Assembly: GCA_030447645.1 (NCBI GenBank) | Contig: JAUJOM010000017.1 | Coordinates: forward strand, 1 to 37,836 | Length of the DNA: 37,836 nucleotides | Direction: 5' to 3' | Source of the DNA: Longimicrobiaceae bacterium | GTDB lineage: Bacteria > Gemmatimonadota > Gemmatimonadetes > Longimicrobiales > Longimicrobiaceae | Notes under the pieces: generated by a model | The model's database searches: none | What the model saw: only the letters and a program-made list of their open reading frames with translations | What the model was told of the DNA's origin: nothing | Position numbers and translations under genes: made by a program | Shown: in pieces, positions 1 to 11,637 of the stretch | How the letters are laid out: each line of letters begins with the position of its first letter | Numbering within the stretch: position 1 is the stretch's first letter

Positions 1-321
1 TCCGCCGGCCAGCCAATCGAGTGCGCGCGGTGCGGGGGCTTTACCTCGCGTCCGGGAGCGCCCACCCTGGGGGAGGAGTCCCGCTTTGCCTGCTTTCCGG
101 CCAGGCCGCCGCCGCAGCAGCACTCGTCGACCGTGCCTAGCCTGCGCACTCTCTTCCCACCAGCGATTGCAGCCGGCTCCGGGAAGGCTCGCCGAGCTAG
201 CGTAACTGCCTGTCGAAAACGGCACTTACGAAGGAACGCACCTCCCGAACCGGTGTATCATTTACGCATGCCAACGAGGGTGTGCACCGGGGGAACACCG
301 CAGGGGTAGGAGTGAAGCAAG
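1..321. other. Upstream region, possible 3' end of a partial gene
   Basis: No complete gene is visible here. Forward frame 1 is open from the window edge to a TAG at 307-309 and begins with a Cys-x2-Cys motif (ECARCGGF), followed by another Cys about 20 residues on. It could be the tail of a zinc-ribbon protein or just a GC-rich open frame. A TATCAT hexamer at 256-261 could be a -10 element for the next gene, but I see no matching -35. A GGAG-like ribosome site lies just before the ATG at 322. Confidence 0.2.
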
Positions 322-876
322 ATGGCAAATTTCGATCTCGAAAGCTACGCTACGGTGCAGGAGCGCGTCGCCCAGTTTTACCAGGACTTCCCGGATGGGT
401 CGATCCGCACCTTCATGGTGCGCTCGGATGGTCCGGAGGTGATCTTCGAGGCCCGCGTATACCGCACCCAGGAAGAGGCCGCGATGGGTGTGTACACCAG
501 CGGTTGGGCCCGTGAAGTCGAAGGCAAGAGCCCGGTGAATCGCACGTCGCACCTGGAGAACTGCGAAAGCAGCGCGGTCGGTCGTGCGCTCGCCAACCTC
601 GGGTACGCAACGGACGCGAAGCGCCCGAGCCGCAGTGAAATGCTCAAGGTGGCTCGTACCCGTGAGGACCACGACGCGCTGCTCGAGTACATCAAGGTGG
701 TGGGTCCCAGAATTCCAGAGGAAGCCGAAATCCTGATCAGTGGCACGGTCCGGAACCTGAAGGGCTACGTCCGCGAAAACTGGACAACGATCAAGGAGCA
801 GTTCCGCGTTGCGCGGCAGGTTGTTGACGCGATGGAGCAGTCTACGGGCGCCGATTTTCAGCGCGAGGCGGCGTAG
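322..876 (+). CDS. Phage-type ssDNA-annealing (ERF/Rad52-like) family protein, putative
   Basis: 184-residue intact protein. The recognisable part is the central block with S-H-L-E-N-C-E-S-S-A-V-G-R-A-L-A-N-L-G-Y (about residues 75-95). The E-(S/T)-S-A-x-G-R-A-L pattern marks a family found in actinobacteriophages and some high-GC bacteria, often annotated as ERF-related or ssDNA-annealing proteins. The N-terminal part (VQERVAQFYQDFP, then EARVYRTQEEA) also resembles that family. The C-terminal half looks helical and contains no domain I recognise. If the family call holds, it would act on single-stranded DNA during recombination or repair. It stands alone with a strong terminator behind it and no other phage genes nearby. 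Function is inferred from motif resemblance only. Confidence 0.55.
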   Translation: MANFDLESYATVQERVAQFYQDFPDGSIRTFMVRSDGPEVIFEARVYRTQEEAAMGVYTSGWAREVEGKSPVNRTSHLENCESSAVGRALANLGYATDAKRPSRSEMLKVARTREDHDALLEYIKVVGPRIPEEAEILISGTVRNLKGYVRENWTTIKEQFRVARQVVDAMEQSTGADFQREAA

Positions 877-903
877 TCAGTAACGATCAGCAGGAAAACT
901 GGA

Positions 904-933
904 GGCGGGCCCCTGCGGCCCGCCTTTGCTTTT
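904..933 (+). terminator. Rho-independent terminator
   Basis: A perfect 8-bp GC stem (GGCGGGCC at 904-911, GGCCCGCC at 917-924) with a CCTGC loop is followed directly by TTTGCTTTT. It sits 27 bp after the stop of the annealing-like gene and just before the next ATG at 949, so it separates the two transcription units. Confidence 0.9.
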
Positions 934-948
934 CGTAGCTTCCACCGG

Positions 949-1632
949 ATGACCGACCCGCCCCATACACCCAGAGCCCACCCGAAGCCAGTCCGGCTGC
1001 GCGGTCTCCTCCTGCGAGCGCTGCTCGGTCTTGGCGCGGTTGCCGCGTTTTGGTTCCTCGGAAGGAGTCTGGGTGGCTATGTGCCGCGCTTCGCGGAGTG
1101 GGTACGCGGGCTCGGGGCGTGGGGGCCGGCCGTCTTCATCCTCGGCTACGCGGGCGCCGCGGTGGCATTCGTCCCCGGCTCGCTCCTCACCCTGGCGGCG
1201 GGTGCGATCTTTGGGATCGTGTATGGGGTTGCGTACGTATTCATGGGGGCCATGCTCGGCTCCGCCGCCGCATTCCTGGTGTCACGCTACGTCGCGCGGT
1301 CGTGGGTGGAGCGAAGGATTGCGGGCGACCGCCGCTTCGCTGCCATTGACGGCGCCATCGGCGGGGAAGGGCGCAAGGTCGTCCTCTTGCTGCGCCTTTC
1401 TCCCATCTTTCCTTATAATCTGCTGAACTACGCCCTCGGCCTCACCCGGGTGAGCTTCACGGATTACCTCATCGGTTCTCTCGGAATCCTGCCGGGCACC
1501 ATGCTTTACGTGTACTGCGGCAAAGTTGCGGGTGATGTGGCAGCACTTGCCGGCGGGGCATACAGCGGGCCTTGGCTTTCGCGCTGCTTGCGCTCGGCCT
1601 GGTTGCGACTCTTGCGGTCACGGCTGTGGTGA
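949..1632 (+). CDS. TVP38/TMEM64 (VTT-domain) membrane protein, C-terminus frameshifted
   Basis: Integral membrane protein of the DedA/TVP38/TMEM64 superfamily, whose members are linked to lipid scrambling or membrane homeostasis. A basic N-terminus is followed by a first membrane helix (about residues 22-42), then the conserved re-entrant region with F-V-P-G-S-L-L-T-L-A-A-G-A-I-F-G, and the R-L-S-P-I-F-P-Y-N-L-L-N-Y block typical of the family. The reading frame shifts near 1560: the last hydrophobic helix (ALLALGLVATLAVTAVV) continues in another frame at about 1572-1640, so the natural C-terminus probably lies near 1650-1690 rather than at the stop used here. The start is the first ATG after the terminator. 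No clear partner gene is nearby. Confidence 0.8.
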   Translation: MTDPPHTPRAHPKPVRLRGLLLRALLGLGAVAAFWFLGRSLGGYVPRFAEWVRGLGAWGPAVFILGYAGAAVAFVPGSLLTLAAGAIFGIVYGVAYVFMGAMLGSAAAFLVSRYVARSWVERRIAGDRRFAAIDGAIGGEGRKVVLLLRLSPIFPYNLLNYALGLTRVSFTDYLIGSLGILPGTMLYVYCGKVAGDVAALAGGAYSGPWLSRCLRSAWLRLLRSRLW

Positions 1633-1882
1633 CGCGTCTCGCTGCTGCGTCCTTCAGGAGGCAACGGAATGAGATCGCCATCTTTCCGGGCGGGGCAGTT
1701 CCCCACCGAAGGAGCGTATCGAATGCAGGACAAACAGCGACGCAGAATTACCTCGCCCTGCTCCACCGCGCCTACTTCCATACCTTCAAACAAGCTTTCC
1801 TGCAGGATGAGGTCTTGTACACCCGGCTGGTCAGGAGCGTTACCACCTTGACACGGTACGTCCGTTGCGTACCGCACCGGGT

Positions 1883-3539
1883 ATGATCTGCATCCTGCAC
1901 GGCTACCTGCTCGAGGGTTCCGGGAGCAATCTGTGGACGCGCTCCATCGTCCAGTCACTTTGCCGCCAGGGAGAAACGGTCCACCTGGTCGCGCAGGAGA
2001 ACCATCCCGAGCGCTATGATTTCATCGCCGAAGCACGGCGGTATCTCCCCAACGGTACAGTCGAAAGCTTTTTCCCGGCAGCAGAGTGCGCATTCCGGGT
2101 GCTGCATCTGCACAAGCCACAGCTCGGCGATACCCTCGGTATGTGTGGGACAAGTACGAGGAGTTCTCGAATGTCGTCCCCATGGTGGATCTCCCCGACC
2201 TGGAGATCGAGGAATACCTGGAGCGCAACGTCCGCGCACTGACTCGGATCGTGCGGGAGAACGGATCACCGCCATGCACGTCAACCATGCGGTGCTGATG
2301 TCGGTGGTGGCGCAGCGGGTGAGCGAGGCCACCGGCGTTCCCTTTGCGGTGATGCCGCACGGCAGCGCCATCGAGTACGCCGTAAAGGGACGAGCGCTTC
2401 CTGCGGCTCGCCATGGAGGCTTCACTGCCGCGAGCCGCATCTTCGTAATCGGCGATGAGATGCGAGGGCGGGTTCAAGCTGTGTTCGGGGAGGTGCCGGA
2501 GCTGGATAGCAAGCTCTGGAATTGCACCTGGGGGTGGATACCAGCCAGTTCGAGCCAATCCCCCGTGCGGCGCGCCCGGCCAACATCGGCCGTTTGCGTG
2601 ATGCAGTCAGCGAGCTTCCGCGAGGCAAGACCGCAGCGCAGACGCACCAGCTCCGGGCGAGAATCTCCGGCAACCTGACCCTGCCGGAGCTGCAGGCTGC
2701 ATTCGCTGAAACCAGCGGCTACGAGACCAAGGCTCTGGATGCGGATCTGGAGGCCAAGCTTGCAGCAGTGGAGTGGGAGAACGACGCCACGCTTCTCTTT
2801 GTTGGCCGCATGATCTCCGCCAAGGAGCGTGCAGGAGGTGATCGCGCCTCCCTCTCCTGCTGGAGCGCTGCCCCTGCTGCGGCTGCTGCTCGTAGGGCAC
2901 GGACCGCTTCGCGAGCCCATGGAGGCGTTTCTCTGGGCACTGGAGAACGATGACCGAGCCCTGGTAGAGAAGATCGTCGCCTGGGGACGGACGCTGGAGG
3001 GGAACCCGGAGGGGGAAGAGGAGGCGAGACCTGACCAAAGTCCGCTTCTTCTACCGTGATCTGGAAGCACGCGGGGAGATGGACGCCTACTGGATTGCCG
3101 CGCAGAAGCATCGCCTGCCCTGAGCGGGTGATCTTCACCGGGTATCTGACGCATCGGGAGCTGCGGCACCTTTTCCCCTGCTGTGATGCGGCCATCTTCC
3201 CTTCCGTGGTGCGCGAAGCCGGACCCTGGTCTTCCTGGAAGCGCTCGCTTCCGGAGCCTTCCCGATGGGGACATACTTTGGGGGGATGAAGGCGAGCATC
3301 GACTCTGTGGCGGAGGCGCTCCCTGGGAAGACGCCGCGGCGATGAAGCTGGATCCCCTCCCGGAACGCACGGTGCTCGACATCGTGGCGCACGTTCCGGT
3401 GGCGTTGCAGATGGGGGAAAAGCACCAGGCTGCGCTCCGCCGGGTAGCGGAGGATCGCTACGACTGGCGTAGTGTTGCCCGAAACTTGCATTCGAGCTGC
3501 GAGCGATCAGCATTGACAACTCCTGGCGGTCTGCCTTAA
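1883..3539 (+). CDS. GT4-family glycosyltransferase, multiply frameshifted
   Basis: Fragments in successive forward frames join into one group 1 (GT4) glycosyltransferase of about 540 residues. The N-terminus (MICILHGYLLEGSGSNLW, from 1883) is a typical acceptor-side Rossmann start with the Gly-rich loop. Next come VPMVDLPDLEIEEYLERN (about 2175), GVPFAVMPHGSAIEYAV (about 2333), the first interdomain strand LGVDTSQFEP (about 2529) and LLFVGRMISAKE (about 2791). The donor-site region is R-V-I-F-T-G-Y-L-T-H-R-E-L (about 3124) and F-P-S-V-V-R-E-A-G-P-L-V-F-L-E-A-L-A-S-G, which carries the E-x7-E nucleotide-sugar motif (about 3200-3260). At least five frame changes separate these pieces. It probably transfers a sugar from an NDP or GDP donor; acceptor unknown. 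The 190 bp upstream hold no gene I can support. Confidence 0.75.
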
Positions 3540-3586
3540 CCCTACCTACAGAGTCGGCCTTCTCAGCACCTTCGGCGTACTTGATC

Positions 3587-4282
3587 ATGCAGCATCCAGC
3601 GGGCAACCTCGCAGAGCCAGCTGGGGAATCTCTCCGCCAGCGAGGCCCAGTCGCCGAAAGCGGCGTCGGAGCCTGGGACGCCCGTAGGCGGCTCCGCGAT
3701 CTCGGCATTGCCCTGATCGCGCTCGAAGTCGCCGTCCTCCTCTGGCTAGCCGTTTATCTGCTGGTGTCCGACAAGGCGCTGGTGATCGGCTTTCAGCGCC
3801 GCCCTCTGGAGGATGGGACGGCCGGCGGGGTCTCGGAGCTGATCGTTCGGTTGCGGGAGTGCGCTCGGATCAGCTCCGTGACAGCTGGGGTGCCGCCCGA
3901 TCCGGAGGGCGCGCCCACAAGGGCGTGGACATCATGGCGCCGCGCCGGACGGTGCTCGCCGCCGCGGCAGGCGTGATCGTCAAACGGGACTCCAACGCGG
4001 TGGCCGGCAAGGCGCTCTACCAGCGTGGCATGGACGGGCGAACCATCTACTACTACGCACACCTAGACGGCTACAGACTCGGGTTGAAGGAAGGGGATCT
4101 GGTTCGGCAGGGGGATGTGATCGCGTACGTCGGGGATACGGGCAACGCGGCACCGGGGAACTATCACCTGCACTTCGCCGTGTACACGGTCACCGACCCC
4201 AACCGGTGGTGGCGGGGGCGGACCTGAACCCGTACCGCTGCTCCGCGGCGGTGCGAAGGGACCGAGTCCACCGGCGCGCTGA
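3587..4282 (+). CDS. M23 (LytM) metallopeptidase, membrane-anchored, frameshifted
   Basis: Peptidoglycan DD-endopeptidase family. The N-terminal 60 residues end in a single membrane helix (about 3700-3765: LGIALIALEVAVLLWLAVYLLV), giving a type II anchored protein with its catalytic domain outside. After a frameshift near 3860 come the M23 signatures: H-K-G-V-D-I (Hx3D zinc ligands, about 3917-3934), Y-Y-Y-A-H-L-D-G-Y, and H-L-H-F-A-V (HxH, about 4168-4185), with the lipoyl-like turn G-D-V-I-A-Y-V-G-D-T-G between them. A second frame change near 4215 restores a plausible ending (DLNPYPLLR) with TGA at 4280-4282. The start is uncertain because the frame is open upstream; ATG 3587 or TTG 3581 are candidates. 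It is the first of three wall-active hydrolases in a row. Confidence 0.8.
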
Positions 4283-4339
4283 TCATCTTGCTTGTGCGGT
4301 CCAAAAGCGGCGAGTAGGTTGCCCCATCTCCCGAGCATT

Positions 4340-5171
4340 ACATCCGCCGTGTCGCAGATTCCAGTGAAGACGATCTGGGTCCTCTCCGACCATCCTCCAG
4401 GCACGACAATCGTGCCCAGCTCGCGGCGAAATTCCGCGCCGAGCTGACCTGAATCGCGGAGGAGGTCCCCGGTGTGCTGGGGGTGACCGTGGCTGCTCGG
4501 ACCGAGCGACGGTGTGAACGAGGCACCTTCAGGGCAGCTCGATCAAAGTCCCCATACTGGTCGAGCCGTATCTCCGATGCCGGGCGGTGGTTGAGCCGGT
4601 CGCCATCCGTGTCGCGGACCGCACCTCGGATGGTCTGCAGCACTTCGAGAAGTCAACGCTTGCGGGATCCGTCCTCATGATCACCTTCCGACAACACCGC
4701 GACCAATCCTGATCGACCGCGTAGGGATTCCGAATGCGGATGGCTCGCGGACGCGGCTCCAGCGCAAGATGATCCGCCCGCGCGACAGCGCCCGGGGCAA
4801 CGAAAACGCAGCATTCCCGGTAATTGCGGCGCTGATTCCGCGCATCGCCCGGTGCGACCTGCCGATCCGCGCAACCGGCTGCGCGGATCTCCGCGCCATT
4901 CTGGAGATTCCCAAGGGTGGTACGCTCCCCGCGCCAAACCGGGCTGCGCGACCTGGAAGCCCGGCACCATCCAGGGTGTGAGTGCCGCCTGGGATCGCGG
5001 CGCTGCCGGGACGCCCGTACGTGGTGGCCGCCATCGCTTCAGCAGGCGGCCGACGAAGCGATCCGCCTGTATCGGCCGCGAGCCACGCATACTTTTCCCG
5101 GCTCGCCGGCGCAACGCGGTCGCCCTGCTCGAGCTGCTTCCCGACACCGCGAAAACCCTTCGCCGAGATAA
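4340..5171 (+). CDS. Class A beta-lactamase-like serine hydrolase (PF13354 type), frameshifted
   Basis: No frame is open across this span, but the fragments reconstruct a class A-type serine hydrolase. Active-site SxxK is S-S-I-K followed by VPILVE (4536-4547). SDN is S-D-N-T-A-T-N (4687 onward). R-G-N-E-N-A, typical of the Beta-lactamase2 group, lies near 4795. The K-x-G strand is K-P-G-T-I-Q-G-V (4957-4980), followed by [13 protein letters not shown] and a final helix with YFSRLAGA. An in-frame TGA splits [10 protein letters not shown] from [11 protein letters not shown] near 4450, where CGA would be expected. Start and signal peptide cannot be fixed; TAA near 5171 is the likely stop. Such proteins may hydrolyse beta-lactams or act on peptidoglycan; lying between M23 and M14 peptidases, either fits. 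Confidence 0.6.
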
Positions 5172-5175
5172 ACCG

Positions 5176-6474
5176 ATGCTGGCGTTTTCCGTACTTTTTG
5201 GACGTCCTGCTCTGTGCGCCCTCCACGCCGAACCGCCGTCTCCCAACAGCGCCGTCAGCACCGAGGCGGTCCACACCTCGCGTGCCGTGGAGCTGCATGA
5301 TCGGTATCGGATGCGTGCGATCACCACGCGCGAGTTCACGCATGCACAAATCTGGGGCGCACTCGGCCGCTGGTGGACCGAGCGCCCAATCTGCGGCGGG
5401 AGGAGGTGGGGGCGTTCAGCCGAAGGCCGCCCGCTCTACCTGGTTCGCTATGGGCAGGGGCCCACGCGCGTCCTGCTCTGGTCCCAGATGCACGGCAATG
5501 AGTCCACGGCCACGCTGGCGCTGGCGGACTTGTTTCGCTTTCTGGCGGAGGCACCGATGATCCGCTGGCACGGCGCCTGGCTGAACGCCTGACGCTTTTG
5601 GCCGTCCCAATGCTGAACCCGGATGGCGCCGAGCGCTTTCAGCGCCGCAATGCCTTGGGCATCGACATCAACCGCGATGCCCGTGCACTGGTCACTCCCG
5701 AAGGGCGGACGCTGAAAGCGTTGCAGGAGCGCTTCTGCCCTGCCTGGGGTTCAACCTGCATGACCAGGACGTGCGCTCCCGGGTTGGCAGCAGTGAGTGG
5801 GCAGCGATCGCCCTGCTCGCGCCGCCCTTCAACCCAGCCCGAGAGGGCAATCCCGCCCGGCTGCGGGCGAAACAGCCTCGCGGCCACCATTCGCCAGGCC
5901 GCCGAGCCGCTGGTGGGCGGGCACATCACCCGATACGACGACACCTTCAATCCGCGGGCCTTCGGCGACCTGATGCAGAGCTGGGGCACCAGTACCGTGC
6001 TGATCGAGTCGGGTGGGTGGCGGGACGATCCCGAAAAGCAGTACCTCCGCAGGGTAAACTTCGTGATGCTGCTCGCCGCGCTGGATGCGATTGCCACCGG
6101 GACGTACGCCCGTGCAGACCTGGCGTTGTACGAGGCTTCCCGAGAACGGGCGGCAGGTGAACGATCTGCTGGTGCGTGGGGCCACCGTGGTGTCGCCGGG
6201 CCTGGCGCATATCGCGCGGACGTTGCCATCGACTTCCGGGATTCGCTGGGCGCCGCGGTGGCCGAGTCGTGGACATCGGCGATCTACGCGACTACGCCGC
6301 GCGAGACACGCTGGATGCCAGCGGGCTCTTCCTCCATCCAGGTCCGGAAGGGCCGTTGATGGTGGACGGATCGGCTTCTTTCGTGATACGGCGCGGCCCG
6401 GCGCCCGGAGCGCGGCAGTCTGGACTCTGGACAACGGAGTGCCTCGTCCAGGTCCGACGGGCCGAACCCGATGA
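5176..6474 (+). CDS. M14-family zinc carboxypeptidase, frameshifted
   Basis: Secreted zinc carboxypeptidase-like protein of about 430 residues, reassembled from several frames. The N-terminus from ATG 5176 ([21 protein letters not shown]) looks like a weak signal peptide. The zinc site H-x2-E is in [14 protein letters not shown] (about 5476-5517), followed by [11 protein letters not shown] (about 5605) and N-R-D-A. The third ligand is the His of F-N-L-H-D-Q-D (about 5751). The catalytic Glu is in T-V-L-I-E-S-G-G-W (about 5995-6020). The rest is a C-terminal accessory region. Frames change near 5390, 5580, 5745, 5865, 6150, 6210 and 6270. It probably trims peptides or peptidoglycan stem peptides outside the cytoplasm; the neighbouring M23 and beta-lactamase-like genes suggest wall turnover, by inference. 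Confidence 0.75.
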
Positions 6475-6500
6475 TGCAGCGCTGCGTGCTCACGGGCGCG

Positions 6501-7335
6501 CTACCGCTGTGGCGCTACGGCGATGCTGGTGAGCTGGATGGCGCCGACCACGATTTCCCCGCCGACGTTTCCCCACCAGGGTTGCGGCTCCCGTGCGGAG
6601 GTCGATGGTGTACAGTTTGGTTGTCGGGGAATCGGGAAGGCTCAACGTGGCATAGGCAATCCTGTCCGGCTCACTCACAATGTCGAACCCCACGTTGTCG
6701 ACGGTGTTCACGCCGAGGGGTCCAACGGTCATGAGCCTGCCGCCGTTCGGATTCGGCAGTCGGACCAGCACGTCCCGGGCGTGATCGATGGCGTAGAGCT
6801 CGGTCACTCCCACCGGCAACGCTGCTGGTGTAGGCAGTGCCCGTGATGCGCGGCACCGCACCGGCGTTTACATCGCCCGCCGCATACGCGAGGGCCGTAT
6901 CCGTAGCGGCGACCGCACCCGGGGTGGGTTCAAACGCAGGTTTTGCCCGCTGTCGCTGTGCACTCGGGAGAAGATCTGCCGCCGGATCAAAGCTCACCCC
7001 GAATCCCGATCCACGCAGCCTGGTGTAAAGGCGGTATCCACCGGAGTGGCGGCTCCCGTCAGCGGATTCAAGATGAATACGCGATGTGAGCTGCCCAGCG
7101 CGTACAGCCTTCCGTCCCGCGGTCCGAAATCAATCCCCACGATCCTTTCGCCGGCTCCGATGCCGGTGATCGGCACTCGCACACTGAGCAGGTCCGGGCG
7201 CTCACTCCCGAAAGCAATCAACGTGTTGTCGGGGGTCAGACCGAATATGGTACGCCCGAATCGTCCAGTGGGATCAACCCCGCCGTCACCGCAGGCCAAG
7301 ACGGTGAAAGCGAGCAGCAACACCAATTTCTTCAT
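6501..7335 (-). CDS. DUF4394-domain lipoprotein, frameshifted
   Basis: Exported lipoprotein of about 275 residues. The start MKKLVLLLAFTVLACGDGG carries a type II signal with lipobox V-L-A-C. The mature part matches the DUF4394 beta-propeller-like pattern: I-F-G-L-T-P-D-N-T-L-I-A-F near the start, I-V-G-I-D-F-G-P-R-D-G-R-L-Y-A-L-G, then G-F-G-V-S-F-D-P-A-A-D, and late E-L-Y-A-I-D-H-A-R-D and T-K-L-Y-T-I-D-L-R-T-G-A-A-T-L-V-G. Such repeats (L-Y-x-I-D, G-x-D-F-x-P) are family hallmarks; biochemical function is unknown. Frames change near 7015, 6935, 6825 and 6585. The end used here follows the frame that continues GNVGGEIVVGAIQLTSIAVAP to TAG at 6503-6501. It converges with the M14 gene, leaving 26 bp. 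Confidence 0.75.
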
Positions 7336-7394
7336 TTCTCCTCAAGGTTCGTGACAGGCCGAGGCCGCGAAACTTCACATTCGTGGAAGCGTTC

Positions 7395-7422
7395 TTGCAT
7401 TTTCCCCGGTTGTAAATGTAAC
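7395..7422 (+). promoter_or_regulatory. Candidate promoter of the 7448 gene
   Basis: TTGCAT (7395-7400), a 16-bp spacer and TGTAAC (7417-7422) resemble -35 and -10 elements in the 112-bp gap between two divergent genes. A strong GAGGAG ribosome site (about 7436-7441) precedes ATG 7448. The -10 match is poor, so this is tentative. Confidence 0.3.
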
Positions 7423-7447
7423 GAGTCCATCCCATGAGGAGGCAAGT

Positions 7448-7884
7448 ATGGAGAACACCCGAATCCCTGATCCGGGGACAGTCGGTGGCGCATCTACGAA
7501 CGATGATGCCACCTTCGCGCAGCCGGGTACTGGCTACACGGGAACTGCTGGAGCTGGATCGACCAGCTCCGGGACGGCGGGGAGTCGCGGCGAGCCGGGT
7601 GGCGCACACGGCAAGTCCAACGCGTTCGACGAACTCGAAGCCAAGATCGAGGCAGCTTCCGAGGACCTCCGGCCAAAGCTCAAGCACATGGCTGAAGGCG
7701 TGGGCGACCGGGTAAATGCCGCAAGGAGAGCGCCCAGCCGAAGCTGGACCAGCTGGTCGCGGGGATGCAGCCCCGGATCGATTCGCTGCTGCAAAAGATG
7801 CAGGCAGGGCTGGACGACATCCGCCGCGACCTGGAGGAGCGGGCCGCTCGCGCTCGGGAGTCGTCAGGAGAGAACCGCGGGTGA
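7448..7884 (+). CDS. Hydrophilic coiled-coil protein of unknown function, one frameshift
   Basis: About 145 residues. The first 55 residues are low-complexity and rich in Gly, Thr and Ser, followed by an amphipathic helical region (F-D-E-L-E-A-K-I-E-A-A-S-E-D-L-R-P-K-L). One base appears to be missing near 7723. Beyond it the other frame continues the same style (ESAQPKLDQLVAGMQPRID, then LQKMQAGLDDIRRDLEERAARARESS) to TGA at 7882-7884, so that frame is taken as real. No catalytic motif, signal peptide or membrane helix is visible. The helical tail suggests a structural, stress or surface-associated role, but I do not recognise a family. It is divergent from the DUF4394 lipoprotein gene. Confidence 0.6.
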
Positions 7885-7978
7885 CACTTCGCAGACCACC
7901 CATGTGCTGCCGGCAGGTGATGAGACACGCACCACCTCCAGCCCGCCCTTGATGTAGGCAATCAGTCCAGCTTCGCGA

Positions 7979-9563
7979 CTACACCTCGTCGGCGCGCAGG
8001 GGGACCGCACGGGTGATGCGGTCCCCTTCGCGGTGGGGGTGGGTGCCGAGCACCACGCTGCCCGCGAACCCGGAAACGTCCAGGCTGGCCGGTGCGGAGT
8101 CCAGATTCAGCGCTACCAGAAAGCGCCGGCCGGCGGCTTCACGCAGGTAGGCGAGCACGCTTCCAGTCGCGTCCACGGCACGATAGCTCCCCATCGACAG
8201 CGCCGGTTCCGCGCGCCGCAGCGCCAGCAGCCGACGGTGCAGGCAGAGCAGGGAAGCCGGGTCACTCTGCTGCACTTCCACGTTGACTTCCCGGAAGTCA
8301 GCGGCAACCGGGAGCCACGGCGCGCCCGAGGTGAAGCCGGCGTTCGGCGCAGCATCCCACTGCATGGGGGTGCGCTCGGGGTCTCGCCCGAGCCCCAGCC
8401 CCGGAACCCGCAGCTCCCAGGGTCCCGCACCTGATCCGGCGGGATCGGTACGTCCGTCATCCCGAGCTCATCGCCGTAGTACAGCGTCGGCGTTCCGCGT
8501 AGGGTGAGCAGGAGCATGGCTGCTACCGCGCCTGCGCCGCACCAACGCGGCTGGCGATCCGGTGTCGGTCATGGTTGCCGAGCACCCAGTTGGGCCAGGC
8601 GCCGGCGGGAGCATTGCTTCGTAGCGGCGGATTGTCACATCAATGATCCGGGCGTCCCACGGCAGCTCGATCAACTGGAAATTGAAAGGAGGTGACAGCC
8701 GTAGCCGTAGTAGCACATCAGCCGCTCCAGCGTAACGTACAGCTCGCCCACCATCACCCGTTCAGGGAACGCGTCGAGCACCTCACGCATACGCCGGACG
8801 ATCCCTTCCAGCTCCGGCCGGTCGGTGGTGTGCACGGGGAGCAGGGAATGGGTACGGATTGTCGCCGGGCGCCAGTCCGGGTTGGGTGGGTTGTCGCGCC
8901 ACCGATCGTCCTTGACCACCTGCCGCAGCGCATCCATCCGGAAGCCGTCAACGCCGCGGTCCAGCCAGAAGCGGAGCACCTGGTGCATGGCGCGTTCCAC
9001 CTCCGGATTCCGCCAGTTCAGATCCGGCTGATCCGGCAGATAGGCGTGATAGTAGTACTGGCCTGTGGCCTCGTCCCAGCTCCAGGCGCGTCCGCCGAAG
9101 TTGCTCACCCAGTTGTTGGGCGGCCCTCCGTCCGGTGCCGGGTTGTGCCACAGGTACCAGTCACGCCGGGGATTGTCCCGCGAAGAGCGTGACTGCCTGA
9201 ACCAGGGGTGCTGGTCCGAAGTGTGATTCGGGATGAAGTCCAGAATCACCCGGATGTGTAATCGGTGTGCCTCGGCTACCAGGGCATCAAAGTCCGCCAG
9301 TGTCCCGAACATCGGGTCCACGGCGCAGTAGTCCGCCACGTCGTAACCGAAGTCCGCCATCGGCGACGGGTAGAACAGGGAGATCCAGATCGCGTCGATG
9401 CCGAGCCAGCGGAGATATGGCAAGCGGCTGGTGATGCCGAGCAGGTCGCCAATGCCATCCCCGTTGGCATCCATGAAGGAGCGCGCGGATAGATCTGGTA
9501 AACGACACCCCGCTCCCACCATGCGGGCTCACCACGGGAATGTTCCATGACTGTCGTGCTCAT
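7979..9563 (-). CDS. GH13 alpha-glucosidase / oligo-1,6-glucosidase, frameshifted
   Basis: Retaining alpha-glycosidase of about 525 residues acting on maltose, isomaltose or related oligosaccharides. From MSTTVMEHSRGEPAWWERGV (ATG at 9563) it shows the GH13 signatures: Y-Q-I-Y-P-R-S-F, G-D-L-L-G-I, then D-F-I-P-N-H-T-S (region I) and D-G-F-R-M-D-A-L (region II, nucleophile Asp). Region III is V-M-V-G-E-L (acid/base Glu), and region IV is L-G-N-H-D-R-H-R after a frame change near 8690. R-G-T-P-T-L-Y-Y-G-D-E-L-G-M and a C-terminal beta domain follow. Q-P-D-L-N-W is typical of alpha-glucosidases rather than alpha-amylases. Other frame changes lie near 9490, 8610 and 8430. No signal peptide is visible, so it is probably cytoplasmic. 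It is divergent from the ABC exporter gene, with a repeat element between them. Confidence 0.88.
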
Positions 9564-9610
9564 GTACTCATCGGCGATCGCTCGCTCCGCGCTGGAACAA
9601 TCGAACCGGA

Positions 9611-9685
9611 CCCTCACCCCGGCGCTACACGCCACCCCTCTTCCACCTGTGGGAGAGGGACAATCATTGCGAGGCAGGGTGAGGG
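9611..9685. repeat. Dispersed palindromic repeat A, copy 1
   Basis: A 75-bp element built as nested inverted repeats: CCCTCACCC near the left end pairs with GGGTGAGGG at the right end, and inside it CCTCTTCCAC pairs imperfectly with GTGGGAGAGG. A closely related copy lies at 26846-26919. It occupies the gap between the GH13 gene and the ABC exporter. Confidence 0.85.
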
Positions 9686-9777
9686 CCCTGCCAGGATACC
9701 GCGGGTCGCTTGCGAACAACCGGCAAGAGCAGCATCTTTGGGCGGAAAGTTAAGCACTGAATGAATGAGAGTTCTTG

Positions 9778-11612
<1,835 letters not shown>

Positions 11613-11637
11613 TCCAGTACACGCCAAAGGAGGCACC

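Noticed and set aside
1848..1888. TTGACA at 1848 and TATGAT at 1882 as a promoter for the GT4 gene
   Set aside because: The spacer is about 28 bp, far outside the working range, and the -10 would overlap the ATG.
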